A stretch of 64,000 nucleotides of DNA from Alphaproteobacteria bacterium (GTDB taxonomy: Bacteria > Pseudomonadota > Alphaproteobacteria > Micropepsales > Micropepsaceae). How positions within the stretch are numbered: the first letter of the stretch is position 1; every line of letters begins with the position of its first letter. The notes beneath the pieces were generated by a model that was given only the letters and a program-made list of their open reading frames with translations, made no database searches and was not told the DNA's origin. The DNA lies in NCBI GenBank assembly GCA_947475445.1, contig CANJLC010000001.1:1-64000 (forward strand), given 5' to 3'. Both the position numbers and the translations under genes were made by a program. Shown here piece after piece: positions 8,002-19,058 of this stretch.

Positions 8002-10128
8002 ATGGCCACGCGCAAGCTCATTGTTGACGGCAGGGAAGTGGATGCGGAAGAAACGCTGACGCTGCTGCAGGCCTGCGAGCAGGCCGGCGCGGAAATTCCG
8101 CGCTTCTGCTTCCATGAACGCCTGTCGGTCGCCGGCAATTGCCGCATGTGCCTGGTCGAATGGGTCGGCGCGCCCAAGCCGCAGGCCTCCTGCGCGTTGC
8201 AGGTGAAGGACATCTTCCCCAACAAGGACGGCACGCCCGCCAGGATCAACACCACCAGCCCTTACGCCCGCAAGGCGCGCGAAGGGGTGATGGAATTCCT
8301 GCTGATCAACCACCCGCTGGATTGCCCGATCTGCGACCAGGGCGGCGAGTGTGATTTGCAGGATCAGGCGATGGGCTATGGCCGCGCCGCCTTCCACCGC
8401 TTCAACGAGAACAAGCGCGCCGTCGAAGACAAATATATGGGCCCGCTGGTCAAGACCATCATGACCCGCTGCATCCAGTGCACCCGCTGCGTGCGCTTCG
8501 CCACCGAAGTGGCGGGGGTGCCCGATCTTGGCGCCACCGGCCGCGGCGAAGACATGGAAATCACCACCTATCTGGAAAAGGCGTTCGAATCCGAACTGTC
8601 CGGCAATGTCGTGGATTTGTGCCCGGTGGGCGCGCTGACCTCCAAGCCCTACGCCTTCAATGCGCGTCCCTGGGAGCTGCGCAAGACCGAAAGCATCGAC
8701 GTGATGGATGCGCAAGGCTGCAACATTCGCGTCGATACCCGCGGGCCGCAGGTGATGCGCGTGCTGCCGCGCCTGAATGAAGACGTGAACGAGGAATGGA
8801 TTTCCGACAAGGCGCGCCATGCCTGTGACGGCCTTTCGCGCCAGCGTCTTGACCGTCCCTATATCCGCGTGGGCGGCAAGCTCAAGCCCGCCAGTTGGGC
8901 CGAAGCTTTCGCCGCCATCGCCGCAAAAGTGAAATCCACCACCCCGGACAAGATGGCCGCCATTGTCGGCGACCTGGCCGCGGCGGAAGAAATCAAGGCG
9001 CTGAAGGATTTGATGGGCGGCTTGCGCGTCAAGAATATCGATTGCCGCCAGGATGGCGCGAAACTCTCCGGCAAGCGCCAGACCTATCTCTTCAACAGCG
9101 GCATCGCCGGCGTCGAAGCCGCAGACGCCATCCTGCTGGTCGGCGCCAACCCGCGCTGGGATGCGCCGGTGCTCAATGCCCGCATCCGCAAGGCTTGGCT
9201 CGCCAGCCCGCTCAAGGTCGCCAATATCGGTCCCGTGGTGGACCTGACCTATCCCGTCGAGCAGCTGGGCGCCGATATCACCACGCTGGAAGCCATCGCC
9301 AATGGCAGCCATGCTTTCGCCAAGACACTGAAAGACGCCAAGCGCCCCATGATCATCCTGGGCTCCGGCGCGATCACCCGCGCCGACGGCGCGGCGGTGA
9401 TGGCGCTGGCGGCGAAGATCGCCCGCGACAGCGGCATGATCGGTCCGGCCGGCAGCCATGCCGATGGCGGCTGGAATGGTTTCAACATCCTGCACACGGC
9501 GGCCAGCCGCGTGGCCGCGCTCGACCTGGGCTTCGTGCCGGGGCAGGGCGGGCGTGACGTTGCCGGCATTGTCGACGGCGCGCAAAAGGGCGAGATCGAC
9601 TTTATCTACCTGCTGGGCGCCGACGAATTCGATGTCGCCCATCTTGGCCGCGCTTTCATCGTCTACCAGGGCAGCCATGGCGATGCCGGCGCACATCATG
9701 CCGATGTCATTCTTCCGGGCGCCGCCTACACGGAAAAGGCCGGCACCTACGTCAATTTCGAAGGCCGCGTGCAGCAGGCCAGCCGGGCCGCCTTCCCGCC
9801 GGGCGAAGCCAAGGAAGACTGGGCCATCCTGCGTGCGCTGTCCGATGTGCTGGGCGCCAGGCTCCCCTATGACGACCGCGCTGCGCTGCTCAAGGCACTG
9901 GTGGGCGATGTGACCCATTTCTCCGACGTGGGCACCGCCCCGCTGCATGCCGACACTTCGGCTGCGACCTGGGAAAGCATCGGCACCTCCGGTCCGCTGG
10001 ACGCCCGCACCCCGGTCGGCCACGCCATCGCCGATTATTACCTGACCAACGCCGTTGCCCGCGCCAGCGAGACCATGGCGGCCTGCTCGCGCGAATTCGT
10101 CACCAGCTCGAAGATGGCGGCGGAATAA
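8002..10128 (+). CDS. nuoG: NADH:quinone oxidoreductase subunit G
   Basis: A 708-residue peripheral subunit that wires electrons from NuoF towards NuoI. Cluster ligands are in order: 2Fe-2S N1b at C36, C47, C50 and C64; 4Fe-4S N5 with the unusual histidine H104 plus C108, C111 and C117 ([14 protein letters not shown]); 4Fe-4S N4 at C157, C160, C163 and C207. The remaining 500 residues are the molybdopterin-oxidoreductase-like domain, which has lost its cofactor in this family. The extra N7 cluster motif of E. coli-type NuoG is not evident, consistent with the short alphaproteobacterial form. Confidence 0.96.
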   Translation: MATRKLIVDGREVDAEETLTLLQACEQAGAEIPRFCFHERLSVAGNCRMCLVEWVGAPKPQASCALQVKDIFPNKDGTPARINTTSPYARKAREGVMEFLLINHPLDCPICDQGGECDLQDQAMGYGRAAFHRFNENKRAVEDKYMGPLVKTIMTRCIQCTRCVRFATEVAGVPDLGATGRGEDMEITTYLEKAFESELSGNVVDLCPVGALTSKPYAFNARPWELRKTESIDVMDAQGCNIRVDTRGPQVMRVLPRLNEDVNEEWISDKARHACDGLSRQRLDRPYIRVGGKLKPASWAEAFAAIAAKVKSTTPDKMAAIVGDLAAAEEIKALKDLMGGLRVKNIDCRQDGAKLSGKRQTYLFNSGIAGVEAADAILLVGANPRWDAPVLNARIRKAWLASPLKVANIGPVVDLTYPVEQLGADITTLEAIANGSHAFAKTLKDAKRPMIILGSGAITRADGAAVMALAAKIARDSGMIGPAGSHADGGWNGFNILHTAASRVAALDLGFVPGQGGRDVAGIVDGAQKGEIDFIYLLGADEFDVAHLGRAFIVYQGSHGDAGAHHADVILPGAAYTEKAGTYVNFEGRVQQASRAAFPPGEAKEDWAILRALSDVLGARLPYDDRAALLKALVGDVTHFSDVGTAPLHADTSAATWESIGTSGPLDARTPVGHAIADYYLTNAVARASETMAACSREFVTSSKMAAE

Positions 10129-10130
10129 AC

Positions 10131-11180
10131 ATGCTTTTCACAAACCTCTTCACTGGCCTTGGCATGAACCACTCCCTGGCGTGGTTCATCAGCCAGGCCC
10201 TGTCGATCCTGATCTTCGACGTGGTGCTGCTGGTGATGATCGCCTATCTGCTGCTGGCCGACCGCAAGATCTGGGCGGCCGTGCAGATGCGCCGCGGCCC
10301 CAACGTGGTGGGTCCGTTCGGCCTGCTGCAGACCTTTGCCGATTTGACCAAGTTCCTGCTCAAGGAAGTCATCATTCCGGCCGGTTCGAACAAGGTGATC
10401 TTCATGATCGCCCCGCTGGTCACCGTGATCCTGGCCTTTGCCGGCTGGGCCGTGGTGCCGCTGAACAAGGGCTGGGTGATCTCCGACATCAATGTCGGCA
10501 TCCTCTATCTATTCGCCATGTCGTCGCTGGGCGTCTATGGCATCATCATGGCGGGCTGGGCCTCCAACTCGAAATATCCCTTCCTTTCGGCGCTGCGTGC
10601 CGCCGCCCAGATGGTGTCCTACGAAGTCTCGATCGGCTTTGTCATCATCACCGTGCTGCTGTTCGCCGGCTCGCTGAACCTGTCGCGCATCGTGGAAGCC
10701 CAGGCCGGTTCGCTGGGCATGCTGAACTGGAATGTCTTCTCCATCCTGTTCCCCATGCTGCCGATCTTCTTCGTCTCGGCGCTGGCCGAAACCAACCGCC
10801 CGCCCTTCGACCTGGTGGAAGCGGAATCCGAACTGGTGGCGGGCTTTTTCGTGGAATATTCCTCCACGCCCTTCCTGCTGTTCTTCCTGGGCGAATATCT
10901 CTCCATCGTGCTGATGTGCGCCATGTGCTCCATCCTGTTCCTGGGGGGCTGGCTCTCGCCGGTCAACATCTGGCCGCTGAACATCCCGGAGCTGGGCATT
11001 TTCTGGTTCCTGGCGAAAATCTGCTTCTTCTTCTTCATGTTCGCGATGGTGAAGGCCATGGTGCCGCGCTACCGCTATGACCAGCTCATGCGCTTGGGCT
11101 GGAAAGTCTTTCTTCCGACATCCCTGTTGTGGGTGGTGCTGACGGCGGGCTGGGTGCTCTTCGTCCGCCCACATCTGTGA
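10131..11180 (+). CDS. nuoH: NADH:quinone oxidoreductase subunit H
   Basis: A 349-residue integral membrane subunit with about eight membrane segments, forming the membrane side of the quinone chamber. Family hallmarks are visible: [19 protein letters not shown] near the N-terminus, the charged loop [21 protein letters not shown], and [15 protein letters not shown]. Start and length are standard. It is followed seven bases later by nuoI. Confidence 0.96.
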   Translation: MLFTNLFTGLGMNHSLAWFISQALSILIFDVVLLVMIAYLLLADRKIWAAVQMRRGPNVVGPFGLLQTFADLTKFLLKEVIIPAGSNKVIFMIAPLVTVILAFAGWAVVPLNKGWVISDINVGILYLFAMSSLGVYGIIMAGWASNSKYPFLSALRAAAQMVSYEVSIGFVIITVLLFAGSLNLSRIVEAQAGSLGMLNWNVFSILFPMLPIFFVSALAETNRPPFDLVEAESELVAGFFVEYSSTPFLLFFLGEYLSIVLMCAMCSILFLGGWLSPVNIWPLNIPELGIFWFLAKICFFFFMFAMVKAMVPRYRYDQLMRLGWKVFLPTSLLWVVLTAGWVLFVRPHL

Positions 11181-11187
11181 GATTGCC

Positions 11188-11673
11188 ATGAGCTTTGACC
11201 GCACCGCACGGCAGATTTTCTTCTGGGAGTTCATCCAGAGCTTCATTCTTTCCATGCGCTATTTCTTCGCCCCCAAGGCGACGCTGAATTACCCCTTCGA
11301 AAAGGGTCCGCTCAGCCCGCGTTTCCGCGGCGAACATGCGCTGCGCCGCTATCCCAATGGCGAAGAACGCTGCATCGCCTGCAAGCTGTGCGAGGCGATC
11401 TGCCCGGCCCAGGCCATCACCATCGAAGCCGAACCGCGCGACGACGGCTCGCGCCGCACCACCCGCTACGACATCGACATGGTGAAGTGCATCTATTGCG
11501 GCTTCTGCCAGGAAGCCTGCCCGGTGGACGCCATCGTCGAAGGCCCGAATTTCGAATTCTCGACCGAGACACGCGAAGAACTCTATTACGACAAGGGCCG
11601 CTTGCTGGCGAATGGTGATCGCTGGGAACGGGAAATCGCCCGCAATCTGGAATTGGACGCTCCCTACCGGTAG
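11188..11673 (+). CDS. nuoI: NADH:quinone oxidoreductase subunit I (2x 4Fe-4S ferredoxin)
   Basis: A 161-residue ferredoxin-like subunit bridging NuoG and NuoB. Two 4Fe-4S motifs are complete: C62, C65, C68 and C72 ([12 protein letters not shown]), and C101, C104, C107 and C111 ([12 protein letters not shown]). The N-terminal amphipathic helix that lies on the membrane is present ([17 protein letters not shown]). Confidence 0.96.
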   Translation: MSFDRTARQIFFWEFIQSFILSMRYFFAPKATLNYPFEKGPLSPRFRGEHALRRYPNGEERCIACKLCEAICPAQAITIEAEPRDDGSRRTTRYDIDMVKCIYCGFCQEACPVDAIVEGPNFEFSTETREELYYDKGRLLANGDRWEREIARNLELDAPYR

Positions 11674-11688
11674 GGAGCAAGGAAACGC

Positions 11689-12303
11689 ATGTTTGAAGCA
11701 GTAGCCTTCTATTTCTTCTCGGCCATCCTCATCGCTTCGGCGGTGATGGTGATCGCTGCGCGCAATCCCGTGCATTCCGTACTGTTCCTGATCCTGGCCT
11801 TCTTCAACGCCGCGGGCCTGTTCGTGCTGCTGGGGGCGGAATTCCTCGGCATGATCCTGGTGGTGGTCTATGTCGGCGCCGTCGCGGTGCTGTTCCTGTT
11901 CGTGGTGATGATGCTGGATGTCGATTTTGCCGAGCTGAAACGCGGCACGCTCCAATATCTGCCCTTCGGCGCCCTGATCGGGGTGATCCTGGTGGCTGAA
12001 CTGGTGATGGCCGGCAGCGTCTGGGTCGCCAGGCCCAGTGCCCCGCTGGCCAGCGCCACGCCCGCCGGCCTCAGCAATACCGAAGCGCTGGGGATGATCC
12101 TCTATACCGACTACATCTATTACTTCCAGATCGCGGGCATGGTGCTGCTGGTTGCCATGATCGGCGCCATTGTCCTGACCCTGCGCTCGCGCCCCGGCGT
12201 GCGCCGCCAGGTGATCTCGGTCCAGAATGCGCGCACCGCCGCCATGGCGGTGGACATGCATGACCTCAAGCCGGGCCAAGGTTCGGAAGGGGAGAGGGCG
12301 TAA
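11689..12303 (+). CDS. nuoJ: NADH:quinone oxidoreductase subunit J
   Basis: A 204-residue membrane subunit with five predicted membrane segments. The conserved third segment is present as [25 protein letters not shown], containing the pi-bulge region that couples quinone reduction to proton pumping. The C-terminal 30 residues are a soluble tail. The nuoK ATG follows the stop by one base. Confidence 0.94.
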   Translation: MFEAVAFYFFSAILIASAVMVIAARNPVHSVLFLILAFFNAAGLFVLLGAEFLGMILVVVYVGAVAVLFLFVVMMLDVDFAELKRGTLQYLPFGALIGVILVAELVMAGSVWVARPSAPLASATPAGLSNTEALGMILYTDYIYYFQIAGMVLLVAMIGAIVLTLRSRPGVRRQVISVQNARTAAMAVDMHDLKPGQGSEGERA

Positions 12304-12304
12304 A

Positions 12305-12613
12305 ATGACCATCGGCCTTTACAATTACCTCACCGTCGCGGCGATCCTCTTCACCATCGGCGTGATGGGCATTTTCCTCAACCGCAAGAACATCATCATC
12401 ATCCTGATGTCGGTCGAGCTGATCCTGCTGGCGGTCAACATCAATTTTGTCGCTTTCTCCTCCTACCTGGGCGACCTGGTGGGGCAGGTGTTCGCGCTGT
12501 TCGTCCTGACCGTGGCCGCGGCCGAAGCCGCCATCGGCCTGGCCATCCTGGTCGTTTATTTCCGCAACCGCGGCACCATCGCGGTTGAGGACGTCAATCT
12601 GATGAAGGGCTGA
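12305..12613 (+). CDS. nuoK: NADH:quinone oxidoreductase subunit K
   Basis: A 102-residue subunit with three membrane segments. Two membrane glutamates of the proton path are in place, one in [16 protein letters not shown] and one in [14 protein letters not shown]. The ATG at 12305 gives the exact family length; the frame is open upstream but would add an unrelated extension. Confidence 0.96.
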   Translation: MTIGLYNYLTVAAILFTIGVMGIFLNRKNIIIILMSVELILLAVNINFVAFSSYLGDLVGQVFALFVLTVAAAEAAIGLAILVVYFRNRGTIAVEDVNLMKG

Positions 12614-12614
12614 G

Positions 12615-14621
12615 ATGTACGCGGCAATCGTCCTCCTTCCCATTCTCGGCTCGGCCATCACCGGCCTGTTCGGCCGCCTGCTGGGCGCGCGCCTGTCGGA
12701 GATCATCACCACCGGCCTGCTGTTCTGCTCGGCGGCACTCTCGGTCGTGGCCTTCACGGATGTCGCGCTGGGCGACCATGAATATATCATCCAGCTGCTG
12801 CCCTGGATTCACTCGGGCGATTTCGCGGTCGACTGGACGGTCCGCGTGGACACCATCACCGCCGTGATGCTGGTGGTTGTGACCGGCGTCTCCAGCCTCG
12901 TGCATCTCTATACCATTGGCTACATGCACGAAGACCCGCATCGCGCGCGCTTCTTCTCCTATCTGTCGCTGTTCACCTTTGCCATGCTGATGCTGGTGAC
13001 GGCCAACAACTTCCTCCAGCTGTTCTTCGGCTGGGAAGGCGTGGGCCTGGCCTCCTATTTGCTGATCGGCTTCTGGTACCAGAAGCCTTCCGCCAACGCC
13101 GCCGCCATCAAGGCCTTCGTGGTCAACCGCGTGGGCGATTTCGGCTTCGCGCTGGGCATCTTCGGCATCTATTACGTCTTCAAGACCCTGGATTTCGACG
13201 CCGTGTTCGCCGCCGCCCCCTCCATGGTGGGCAAGAGCTTCGTTTTCGCCGGCCACAATGTGGATATCCTGACCACGCTGTGCCTGCTGCTGTTCGTGGG
13301 CGCCATGGGCAAGTCGGCCCAGCTTGGCCTGCACACCTGGCTGCCCGACGCGATGGAAGGCCCCACCCCGGTTTCCGCCCTGATCCATGCCGCCACCATG
13401 GTGACGGCGGGCGTGTTCCTGGTCTGCCGCTGCTCGCCCTTGTTCCAGCTGGCGCCGCATGCCGCCGAATTTGTGGTCTTTATCGGCGCCACCACGGCCT
13501 TCTTCGCCGCTTCGGTGGGCCTGTTCCAGAACGACATCAAGCGCGTCATCGCCTATTCGACCTGCTCGCAGCTGGGCTACATGTTCGCCGCTGCCGGCGT
13601 CGCTTCCTACAACGCCGCCATGTTCCACCTTTTCACCCATGCCTTCTTCAAGGCGCTGCTTTTCTTAAGCGCCGGTGCGGTGATCCATTCCATGCATCAC
13701 GAGCAGGACATGCGGAAGATGGGCGGGTTGTGGAAGGCCATTCCCTTCACCTGGGCCATGATGCTGATCGGCAATTTGGCGCTGACCGGCGTGGGCATTC
13801 CCTATCTGGGCATCGGCCTGGCGGGCTTCTATTCCAAGGACGCCATCATCAATTCGACCTTTGCCGCCCATTCCAGCATCGGCACCTATGCCTTTACGCT
13901 GCTGATCATTTCAGCCGGCATGACCAGCTTCTATTCCTGGCGCCAGTTCCTGATGACCTTCCATGGCCGTTATCGCGGCCTGGACCAGGATCATCACCAC
14001 GGGCATGCGCATGAAGAGCCTGCGGCCGACGACGATCACGGCCATCACCATGCCCCCAAGCTGGAAGAAATCCATGAATCGCCGCTGGTGATGCTGGTGC
14101 CGCTGGCGCTGCTGGCCCTGGGCGCGGTGTTCGCCGGCATGGCCTTCTTCCATTACTTCGTGGGCGAGGGCGCGCATGAATTCTGGCGCGCCTCGCTGGT
14201 CGTGGGTGAGGGCGAGGAAGGCCATCTGCCCGTCTGGGTCGAACTGGCGCCGCTCACCGTCACCATCATTGGCTTCGCCATCGCCTATTACTATTACATC
14301 CTGCATCCCACGCTGCCCAAGAAGCTGGCCGCGCGGCGCGGGCTTCTCTACCTCTTCCTGTTCAACAAGTGGTACTTCGACGAGCTCTACAATCTCATCT
14401 TCGTCCGCCCCGCTTTCTTCATTGGCCGCTTCCTGTGGAAGAAGGGTGACGGCGCGGTGATTGACGGTCTTGGCCCCGACGGCGTCTCGGCGCGGGTGCT
14501 GGATGCGGCGCGCGGCGCCGTCCGGCTCCAGACGGGCTATGTCTATCATTATGCCCTGGCGATGCTGCTGGGCGTGGTCGCACTTGCGACCTGGTTCATG
14601 GCCATGGGAGGTGCCCAATGA
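12615..14621 (+). CDS. nuoL: NADH:quinone oxidoreductase subunit L (proton-pumping)
   Basis: A 668-residue antiporter-like subunit, the most distal proton pump of complex I, with the long lateral helix at its C-terminal end. Typical core motifs are [19 protein letters not shown] (with the conserved glutamate), [20 protein letters not shown] and [13 protein letters not shown] soluble loop at about 457-482 is packed with nine histidines and several acidic residues (HHHGHAHEE, then [10 protein letters not shown]), a potential metal-binding patch. The stop overlaps nuoM by four bases. Confidence 0.96.
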   Translation: MYAAIVLLPILGSAITGLFGRLLGARLSEIITTGLLFCSAALSVVAFTDVALGDHEYIIQLLPWIHSGDFAVDWTVRVDTITAVMLVVVTGVSSLVHLYTIGYMHEDPHRARFFSYLSLFTFAMLMLVTANNFLQLFFGWEGVGLASYLLIGFWYQKPSANAAAIKAFVVNRVGDFGFALGIFGIYYVFKTLDFDAVFAAAPSMVGKSFVFAGHNVDILTTLCLLLFVGAMGKSAQLGLHTWLPDAMEGPTPVSALIHAATMVTAGVFLVCRCSPLFQLAPHAAEFVVFIGATTAFFAASVGLFQNDIKRVIAYSTCSQLGYMFAAAGVASYNAAMFHLFTHAFFKALLFLSAGAVIHSMHHEQDMRKMGGLWKAIPFTWAMMLIGNLALTGVGIPYLGIGLAGFYSKDAIINSTFAAHSSIGTYAFTLLIISAGMTSFYSWRQFLMTFHGRYRGLDQDHHHGHAHEEPAADDDHGHHHAPKLEEIHESPLVMLVPLALLALGAVFAGMAFFHYFVGEGAHEFWRASLVVGEGEEGHLPVWVELAPLTVTIIGFAIAYYYYILHPTLPKKLAARRGLLYLFLFNKWYFDELYNLIFVRPAFFIGRFLWKKGDGAVIDGLGPDGVSARVLDAARGAVRLQTGYVYHYALAMLLGVVALATWFMAMGGAQ

Positions 14622-16135
14622 GCGGCCTTCCCCTTCTTTCCCTGGTGACTTTCGTGCCCTTGCTGGGCGGGGCCCTGATCCTGGTCCTGCCGGGCGCCAG
14701 CAATGCGCGCTGGATTGCGCTGGGCACCACCATCGTCACCTTCGCCCTGTCGCTGATGGTCTGGGCATCGTTCGACAATTCCAATCCGGGCTTCCAGCTG
14801 GTCGAAAAGCTGAACTGGCTGGGTGGCGGAATTTCCTACCATATGGGCGTGGACGGCATTTCCATGCTGTTCGTGGTGCTGACGGCGGGCCTGATGCCCT
14901 TCTGCATCGCGGCCAGCTGGGAATCGGTGGAAAAGCGCGTCGCCGAATACATGATCGCCTTCCTGGTGCTGGAAACCATGATGATCGGCGTGTTCTGCGC
15001 GCTGGACCTGGTTCTCTTCTATGTGCTGTTCGAAGCCGGCCTGATCCCCATGTTCCTGATCATCGGCATCTGGGGCGGCAAGCGGCGCGTTTATGCCAGC
15101 TTCAAATTCTTCCTCTACACCTTTGTCGGCTCGGTGCTGATGCTGCTCGCGATCATGAGCATGTACTGGTACACCGGCACCACCGACATCGTGGCGCTGC
15201 TGGCCTCGCCGCATTTCCCGCCACAGATGCAGATATGGCTATGGCTGGCCTTCTTCGCCAGCTTCGCGGTCAAGATGCCGATGTGGCCTGTCCATACCTG
15301 GCTTCCCGACGCACACGTCGAAGCCCCCACCGCCGGCTCCGTCATCTTGGCCGGCATCCTGCTCAAGATGGGCGGCTACGGCTTCCTGCGTTTTTCGCTG
15401 CCCATGTTCCCCAGCGCCACCGAATTCTTCGGGCCGATGGTCTTCACCATGAGCGTGGTGGCGATCATCTACACCTCCCTGGTCGCCCTGGCGCAGGAAG
15501 ACATGAAGAAGCTGATCGCTTATTCCTCCGTGGCCCATATGGGCTTCGTCACCATGGGCATCTTCACCCTGACGCATCAGGGCGTGGAAGGCGGCATCTT
15601 CCAGATGCTGTCCCATGGCGTGGTCTCGGGCGCGCTCTTCCTTTGCGTCGGCGTGGTCTATGACCGCATCCATACCCGCGAGATCTCTGCGTATGGCGGC
15701 CTGGTCAACCGCATGCCGATATATGCCGCCTTTTTCCTGGTCTTCACCCTGGCCAATGTCGGGCTGCCTGGCACCAGCGGCTTCATCGGCGAATTCCTCA
15801 CCATGCTGGGCGCCTATATCCACAACAGCTGGATCGCGATTTTCTCCGCCACCGGCGTGATCCTGTCGGCCGCCTATGCGCTCTATCTCTACCGCCGCAT
15901 CATCTTCGGGACGCTGGTCAAGCCGGCCCTGATGACCATCCAGGACCTTACGGCCCGCGAAATCGCCATCTTGGCGCCGCTGGTGGTGATCACCATCGCG
16001 CTCGGCGTCTATCCGCAGCCGGTCTTCAACGTCACCACGCCTGCGGTGGCCAAGCTGATCCAGGATAACAAGACTTCACTGGCCTTCGACCATGCCAAAA
16101 AAGTGGCGATCATCCAGAAGGCGAACGCGCAATGA
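14618..16135 (+). CDS. nuoM: NADH:quinone oxidoreductase subunit M (proton-pumping)
   Basis: A 505-residue antiporter-like subunit with about 14 membrane segments. The family motifs [17 protein letters not shown] (conserved glutamate), [20 protein letters not shown] and [15 protein letters not shown] mark the proton channel. It overlaps nuoL and nuoN by four bases each, so the three pump subunits are translationally coupled. Confidence 0.96.
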   Translation: MSGLPLLSLVTFVPLLGGALILVLPGASNARWIALGTTIVTFALSLMVWASFDNSNPGFQLVEKLNWLGGGISYHMGVDGISMLFVVLTAGLMPFCIAASWESVEKRVAEYMIAFLVLETMMIGVFCALDLVLFYVLFEAGLIPMFLIIGIWGGKRRVYASFKFFLYTFVGSVLMLLAIMSMYWYTGTTDIVALLASPHFPPQMQIWLWLAFFASFAVKMPMWPVHTWLPDAHVEAPTAGSVILAGILLKMGGYGFLRFSLPMFPSATEFFGPMVFTMSVVAIIYTSLVALAQEDMKKLIAYSSVAHMGFVTMGIFTLTHQGVEGGIFQMLSHGVVSGALFLCVGVVYDRIHTREISAYGGLVNRMPIYAAFFLVFTLANVGLPGTSGFIGEFLTMLGAYIHNSWIAIFSATGVILSAAYALYLYRRIIFGTLVKPALMTIQDLTAREIAILAPLVVITIALGVYPQPVFNVTTPAVAKLIQDNKTSLAFDHAKKVAIIQKANAQ

Positions 16136-17565
16136 GTCTTCAGGCTGACATTCTTGTCCTGCTGCCCGAACTGACGCTGGCAATCGGCGCCATGGTGCTG
16201 CTGCTCACGGGCGCCATCATGGGTGAAAAATCCGCCCCCGTGATCAGCTGGGCGGCCATCGCACTTCTGGCCGTGGCCGGCGCGCTGGTCGTGACCGGGC
16301 AGACCGGCGGCGCCTTCAACGGCGCCTTTGTTGCCGACGGTTTTTCCCGCTTCGCCAAGGTCCTGATCCTGATTGGCGCGGCGCTCTCCATCCTGCTGGC
16401 CGAGGAATTCTTCTCCACCATCAAGCTGTCGCGCTTTGAACTGCCGGTGCTGATGGTGATTGCCACCCTGGGCATGATGCTGATGGTCTCCGCCTCCAGC
16501 TTCCTGTCGCTGTACATGGGCCTGGAACTTCAGTCTTTGGCGCTTTACGTGCTGGCCTCCTTCAACCGCGACCATCTGCGCTCCACCGAGGCGGGCCTGA
16601 AATATTTCGTCCTGGGCGCGCTGTCCTCGGGCATGCTGCTCTACGGCATCTCGCTGATCTATGGCTTCACCGGCAGCGTCGAGTTCGGCCAGGTCGCCAC
16701 CGCGATCTTCGACAATGGCGTCAGCCTGGGCATTATCTTCGGCATGGTCTTCCTTGTGGCGGGCCTGGCCTTCAAGGTCTCTGCCGTGCCGTTCCACATG
16801 TGGACGCCCGATGTGTATGAGGGTGCCCCCACGCCGGTCACCGCCTATTTCGCCACCGCCGCCAAGGTTGCGGCGCTGTGCCTGTTCCTGCGCGCCATCC
16901 TGGTGCCGTTCCCGGACGCCATAAACCAGTGGCGCCAGATCATCATTTTCATCTCCATCCTCTCCATGGCGCTGGGCGCCGTCGCCGCGCTGGGCCAGAA
17001 GAACATCAAGCGCCTGATGGCCTACAGCTCCATCGGCCATATGGGCTATGCGCTGCTGGGCCTGGCGGCCGGCACCGCGCTGGGCGTGCGCGGCGTGCTG
17101 ATCTACCTGGCGATCTATGTCTTCACCAATCTTGGCGTCTTCGCCGCCATCCAGGCGATGCGACGCAGCGGCAAGGCGGTGGAAGAAATCGCCGACCTGG
17201 CAGGGCTTGCCCGCACCAGCCCCAAGCTGGCGCTGGTCTTTTCCATGCTGTTCCTCTCCCTGGCAGGACTGCCGCCGCTGGCCGGCTTCTTCGCCAAATT
17301 CTATGTCTTCCTCGCCGCCATCCAGGCTGGGCTGCTGTGGCCCGCCATCCTTGGCGTGATGGCGAGCGCCATAGGCCTGGTCTATTATCTGCGCCTGGTG
17401 AAGATCATGTATTTCGACGAGCCAGCGCCTGCCTTCGACGGTGAAATCGGCATCGGCTCGCGCGCCATCCTGGTGATCTCCGGCGTGTTCGCGCTGCTGT
17501 TCATCTTCGCGGCTTCGCCCATCATCACCGCCGCCGATACCGCCGCCAAGGCCCTGCTTCCTTGA
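16132..17565 (+). CDS. nuoN: NADH:quinone oxidoreductase subunit N (proton-pumping)
   Basis: A 477-residue antiporter-like subunit. Motifs include [19 protein letters not shown] (conserved glutamate), [20 protein letters not shown] and [18 protein letters not shown]. It is the last complex I gene. The stop overlaps the TTG start of birA, so the transcript appears to run on. Confidence 0.96.
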   Translation: MSLQADILVLLPELTLAIGAMVLLLTGAIMGEKSAPVISWAAIALLAVAGALVVTGQTGGAFNGAFVADGFSRFAKVLILIGAALSILLAEEFFSTIKLSRFELPVLMVIATLGMMLMVSASSFLSLYMGLELQSLALYVLASFNRDHLRSTEAGLKYFVLGALSSGMLLYGISLIYGFTGSVEFGQVATAIFDNGVSLGIIFGMVFLVAGLAFKVSAVPFHMWTPDVYEGAPTPVTAYFATAAKVAALCLFLRAILVPFPDAINQWRQIIIFISILSMALGAVAALGQKNIKRLMAYSSIGHMGYALLGLAAGTALGVRGVLIYLAIYVFTNLGVFAAIQAMRRSGKAVEEIADLAGLARTSPKLALVFSMLFLSLAGLPPLAGFFAKFYVFLAAIQAGLLWPAILGVMASAIGLVYYLRLVKIMYFDEPAPAFDGEIGIGSRAILVISGVFALLFIFAASPIITAADTAAKALLP

Positions 17566-18284
17566 CCAACTGGCCGGATGGCTACGGCCTCAAGGCATTC
17601 GAGGAACTGGATTCCACCAACGAGGAAGCCCGAAGGCTGGCCGCCGCCGGTGAGCCGGGGCCGCTCTGGCTCACCACCACACGCCAGACATCGGGCCGCG
17701 GCCGCCGCGGCCGCAGTTGGGAGATGGTTGAGGGCAATCTCGCCGCCACGCTGCTGATCCGCCCGGCGCGCGACAGCCGCGAATGGCCGCAGCTGTCATT
17801 TGTTGCCGCCATCGCCGCCGCGGACATGGCGGCCCATTTTGCGCCCGGATCGCGCATTGCCGTCAAATGGCCCAATGACGTCCTGGCCGATGGCCGCAAG
17901 CTGGCGGGCATCCTGCTGGAAAGCGCGGGGGACGCCCTGGCCATCGGCATTGGCGTCAATTTGAAAGCCCACCCCATGGACACGGAATTTCCCGCAATTT
18001 CCCTGCCTGCGCTGGGCGCAAAGCCGCCATCCCCCGGCGACGCGCTGGGCCTTCTCGCCCGGGGCTTTGCCGGATGGTATGACACATGGTGCGCATCCGG
18101 CTTTTCCCCCGTGCGAGATGCCTGGCTGGCGCGCGCCGCCGGCTTGGGCGCCCGCATCCGGGCGCGCCTGCCGGATGCGGAACGGACGGGAATATTCGAA
18201 GGCATGGACGCGAATGGTGCGCTCCTGCTCAATGACGGCAACCAGACCCGCGCCATCACGGCGGGCGAAGTGTTTTTTGGATAA
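17562..18284 (+). CDS. birA: Biotin--[acetyl-CoA-carboxylase] ligase
   Basis: A 240-residue biotin protein ligase that attaches biotin to carrier proteins through biotinyl-AMP. The nucleotide loop GRGRRGR is at about 45-51, KWPNDVL at about 102-108, and the C-terminal SH3-like domain ends DGNQTRAITAGEVFFG. There is no N-terminal winged helix, so this is the monofunctional, non-repressor class. The start is a TTG overlapping the nuoN stop (TTGA). Confidence 0.93.
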   Translation: MTNWPDGYGLKAFEELDSTNEEARRLAAAGEPGPLWLTTTRQTSGRGRRGRSWEMVEGNLAATLLIRPARDSREWPQLSFVAAIAAADMAAHFAPGSRIAVKWPNDVLADGRKLAGILLESAGDALAIGIGVNLKAHPMDTEFPAISLPALGAKPPSPGDALGLLARGFAGWYDTWCASGFSPVRDAWLARAAGLGARIRARLPDAERTGIFEGMDANGALLLNDGNQTRAITAGEVFFG

Positions 18285-18287
18285 CCC

Positions 18288-19058
18288 ATGCTGTTAGCTA
18301 TCGACGCCGGCAACACCAACATCGTCTTCGCCGCCTGCGAGGGAGAAACCATTCGCGGCCAGTGGCGCGCCGTCACGCAAACCCCGCGCACCGCCGATGA
18401 ATATGCCGTGATGCTGGGCCCGCTGCTGGCGCTGGAAGGCCTGTCCTTCGCAGACCTGACCACCGCCATCGTCGCCACCGTGGTTCCGTCGGCCTTGTTC
18501 GATCTGCGCCTGTTCTGCCGCAAATACCTCAAATGCGAGCCGCTGGTGGTGAAAGATCCCAGTCTTGATCTGGGAATCGCCATCAATGTGGACCGTCCCA
18601 GCGCTGTGGGCGCCGACCGGCTGGTCAATTCCGTTGCGGGCCATGCCCGCTATCCCGGCGCCCTGATCGTGGTGGATTTCGGCACCGCCACCACGTTCGA
18701 TGTGGTGAGCGAAAGCGGCGCCTATGAAGGCGGCGTCATCGCGCCGGGGGTCAATCTTTCGGCCGAGGCGCTGCACCAGGCAGCAGCATTGCTGCCGCGC
18801 GTCGCCATCCAGCGCACCCAGACCGTCATCGGCAAGGACACGGTGCCCGCCATGCAGTCGGGCCTGTTCTGGGGCTATATCGGCCTGATCGAAACCATTG
18901 TGGCGCGCATCAAGGAAGAGTATGGCAAGCCCATGACCGTCATCGCCACCGGCGGCCTCGCCAACATCTTCTACAAGCAGACCCCGGCGATCGAGCATCT
19001 GGATCCCGACCTCACCATCCGCGGGCTGGCGCTCATTCACGCCCGCGCCACCCGATAA
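18288..19058 (+). CDS. coaX: Type III pantothenate kinase
   Basis: A 256-residue enzyme for the first step of coenzyme A synthesis (pantothenate to 4'-phosphopantothenate). The acetate-kinase-like phosphate loop DAGNTN is at 6-11; the GADRLVNSVA segment and IVVDFGTATTFDVV follow, then PGVNLSAEALHQAAALLP. The gene sits between birA and rnj, the conserved alphaproteobacterial arrangement. The stop overlaps the rnj ATG by one base. Confidence 0.95.
   Translation: MLLAIDAGNTNIVFAACEGETIRGQWRAVTQTPRTADEYAVMLGPLLALEGLSFADLTTAIVATVVPSALFDLRLFCRKYLKCEPLVVKDPSLDLGIAINVDRPSAVGADRLVNSVAGHARYPGALIVVDFGTATTFDVVSESGAYEGGVIAPGVNLSAEALHQAAALLPRVAIQRTQTVIGKDTVPAMQSGLFWGYIGLIETIVARIKEEYGKPMTVIATGGLANIFYKQTPAIEHLDPDLTIRGLALIHARATR

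Noticed and set aside
6640-10023. 1127-residue reverse-strand frame
   Set aside because: Antisense shadow of nuoF and nuoG created by high GC; low-complexity composition and no family.
14020-14070. His-rich stretch as a separate metal-binding gene
   Set aside because: It is in frame inside nuoL and flanked by conserved NuoL segments.
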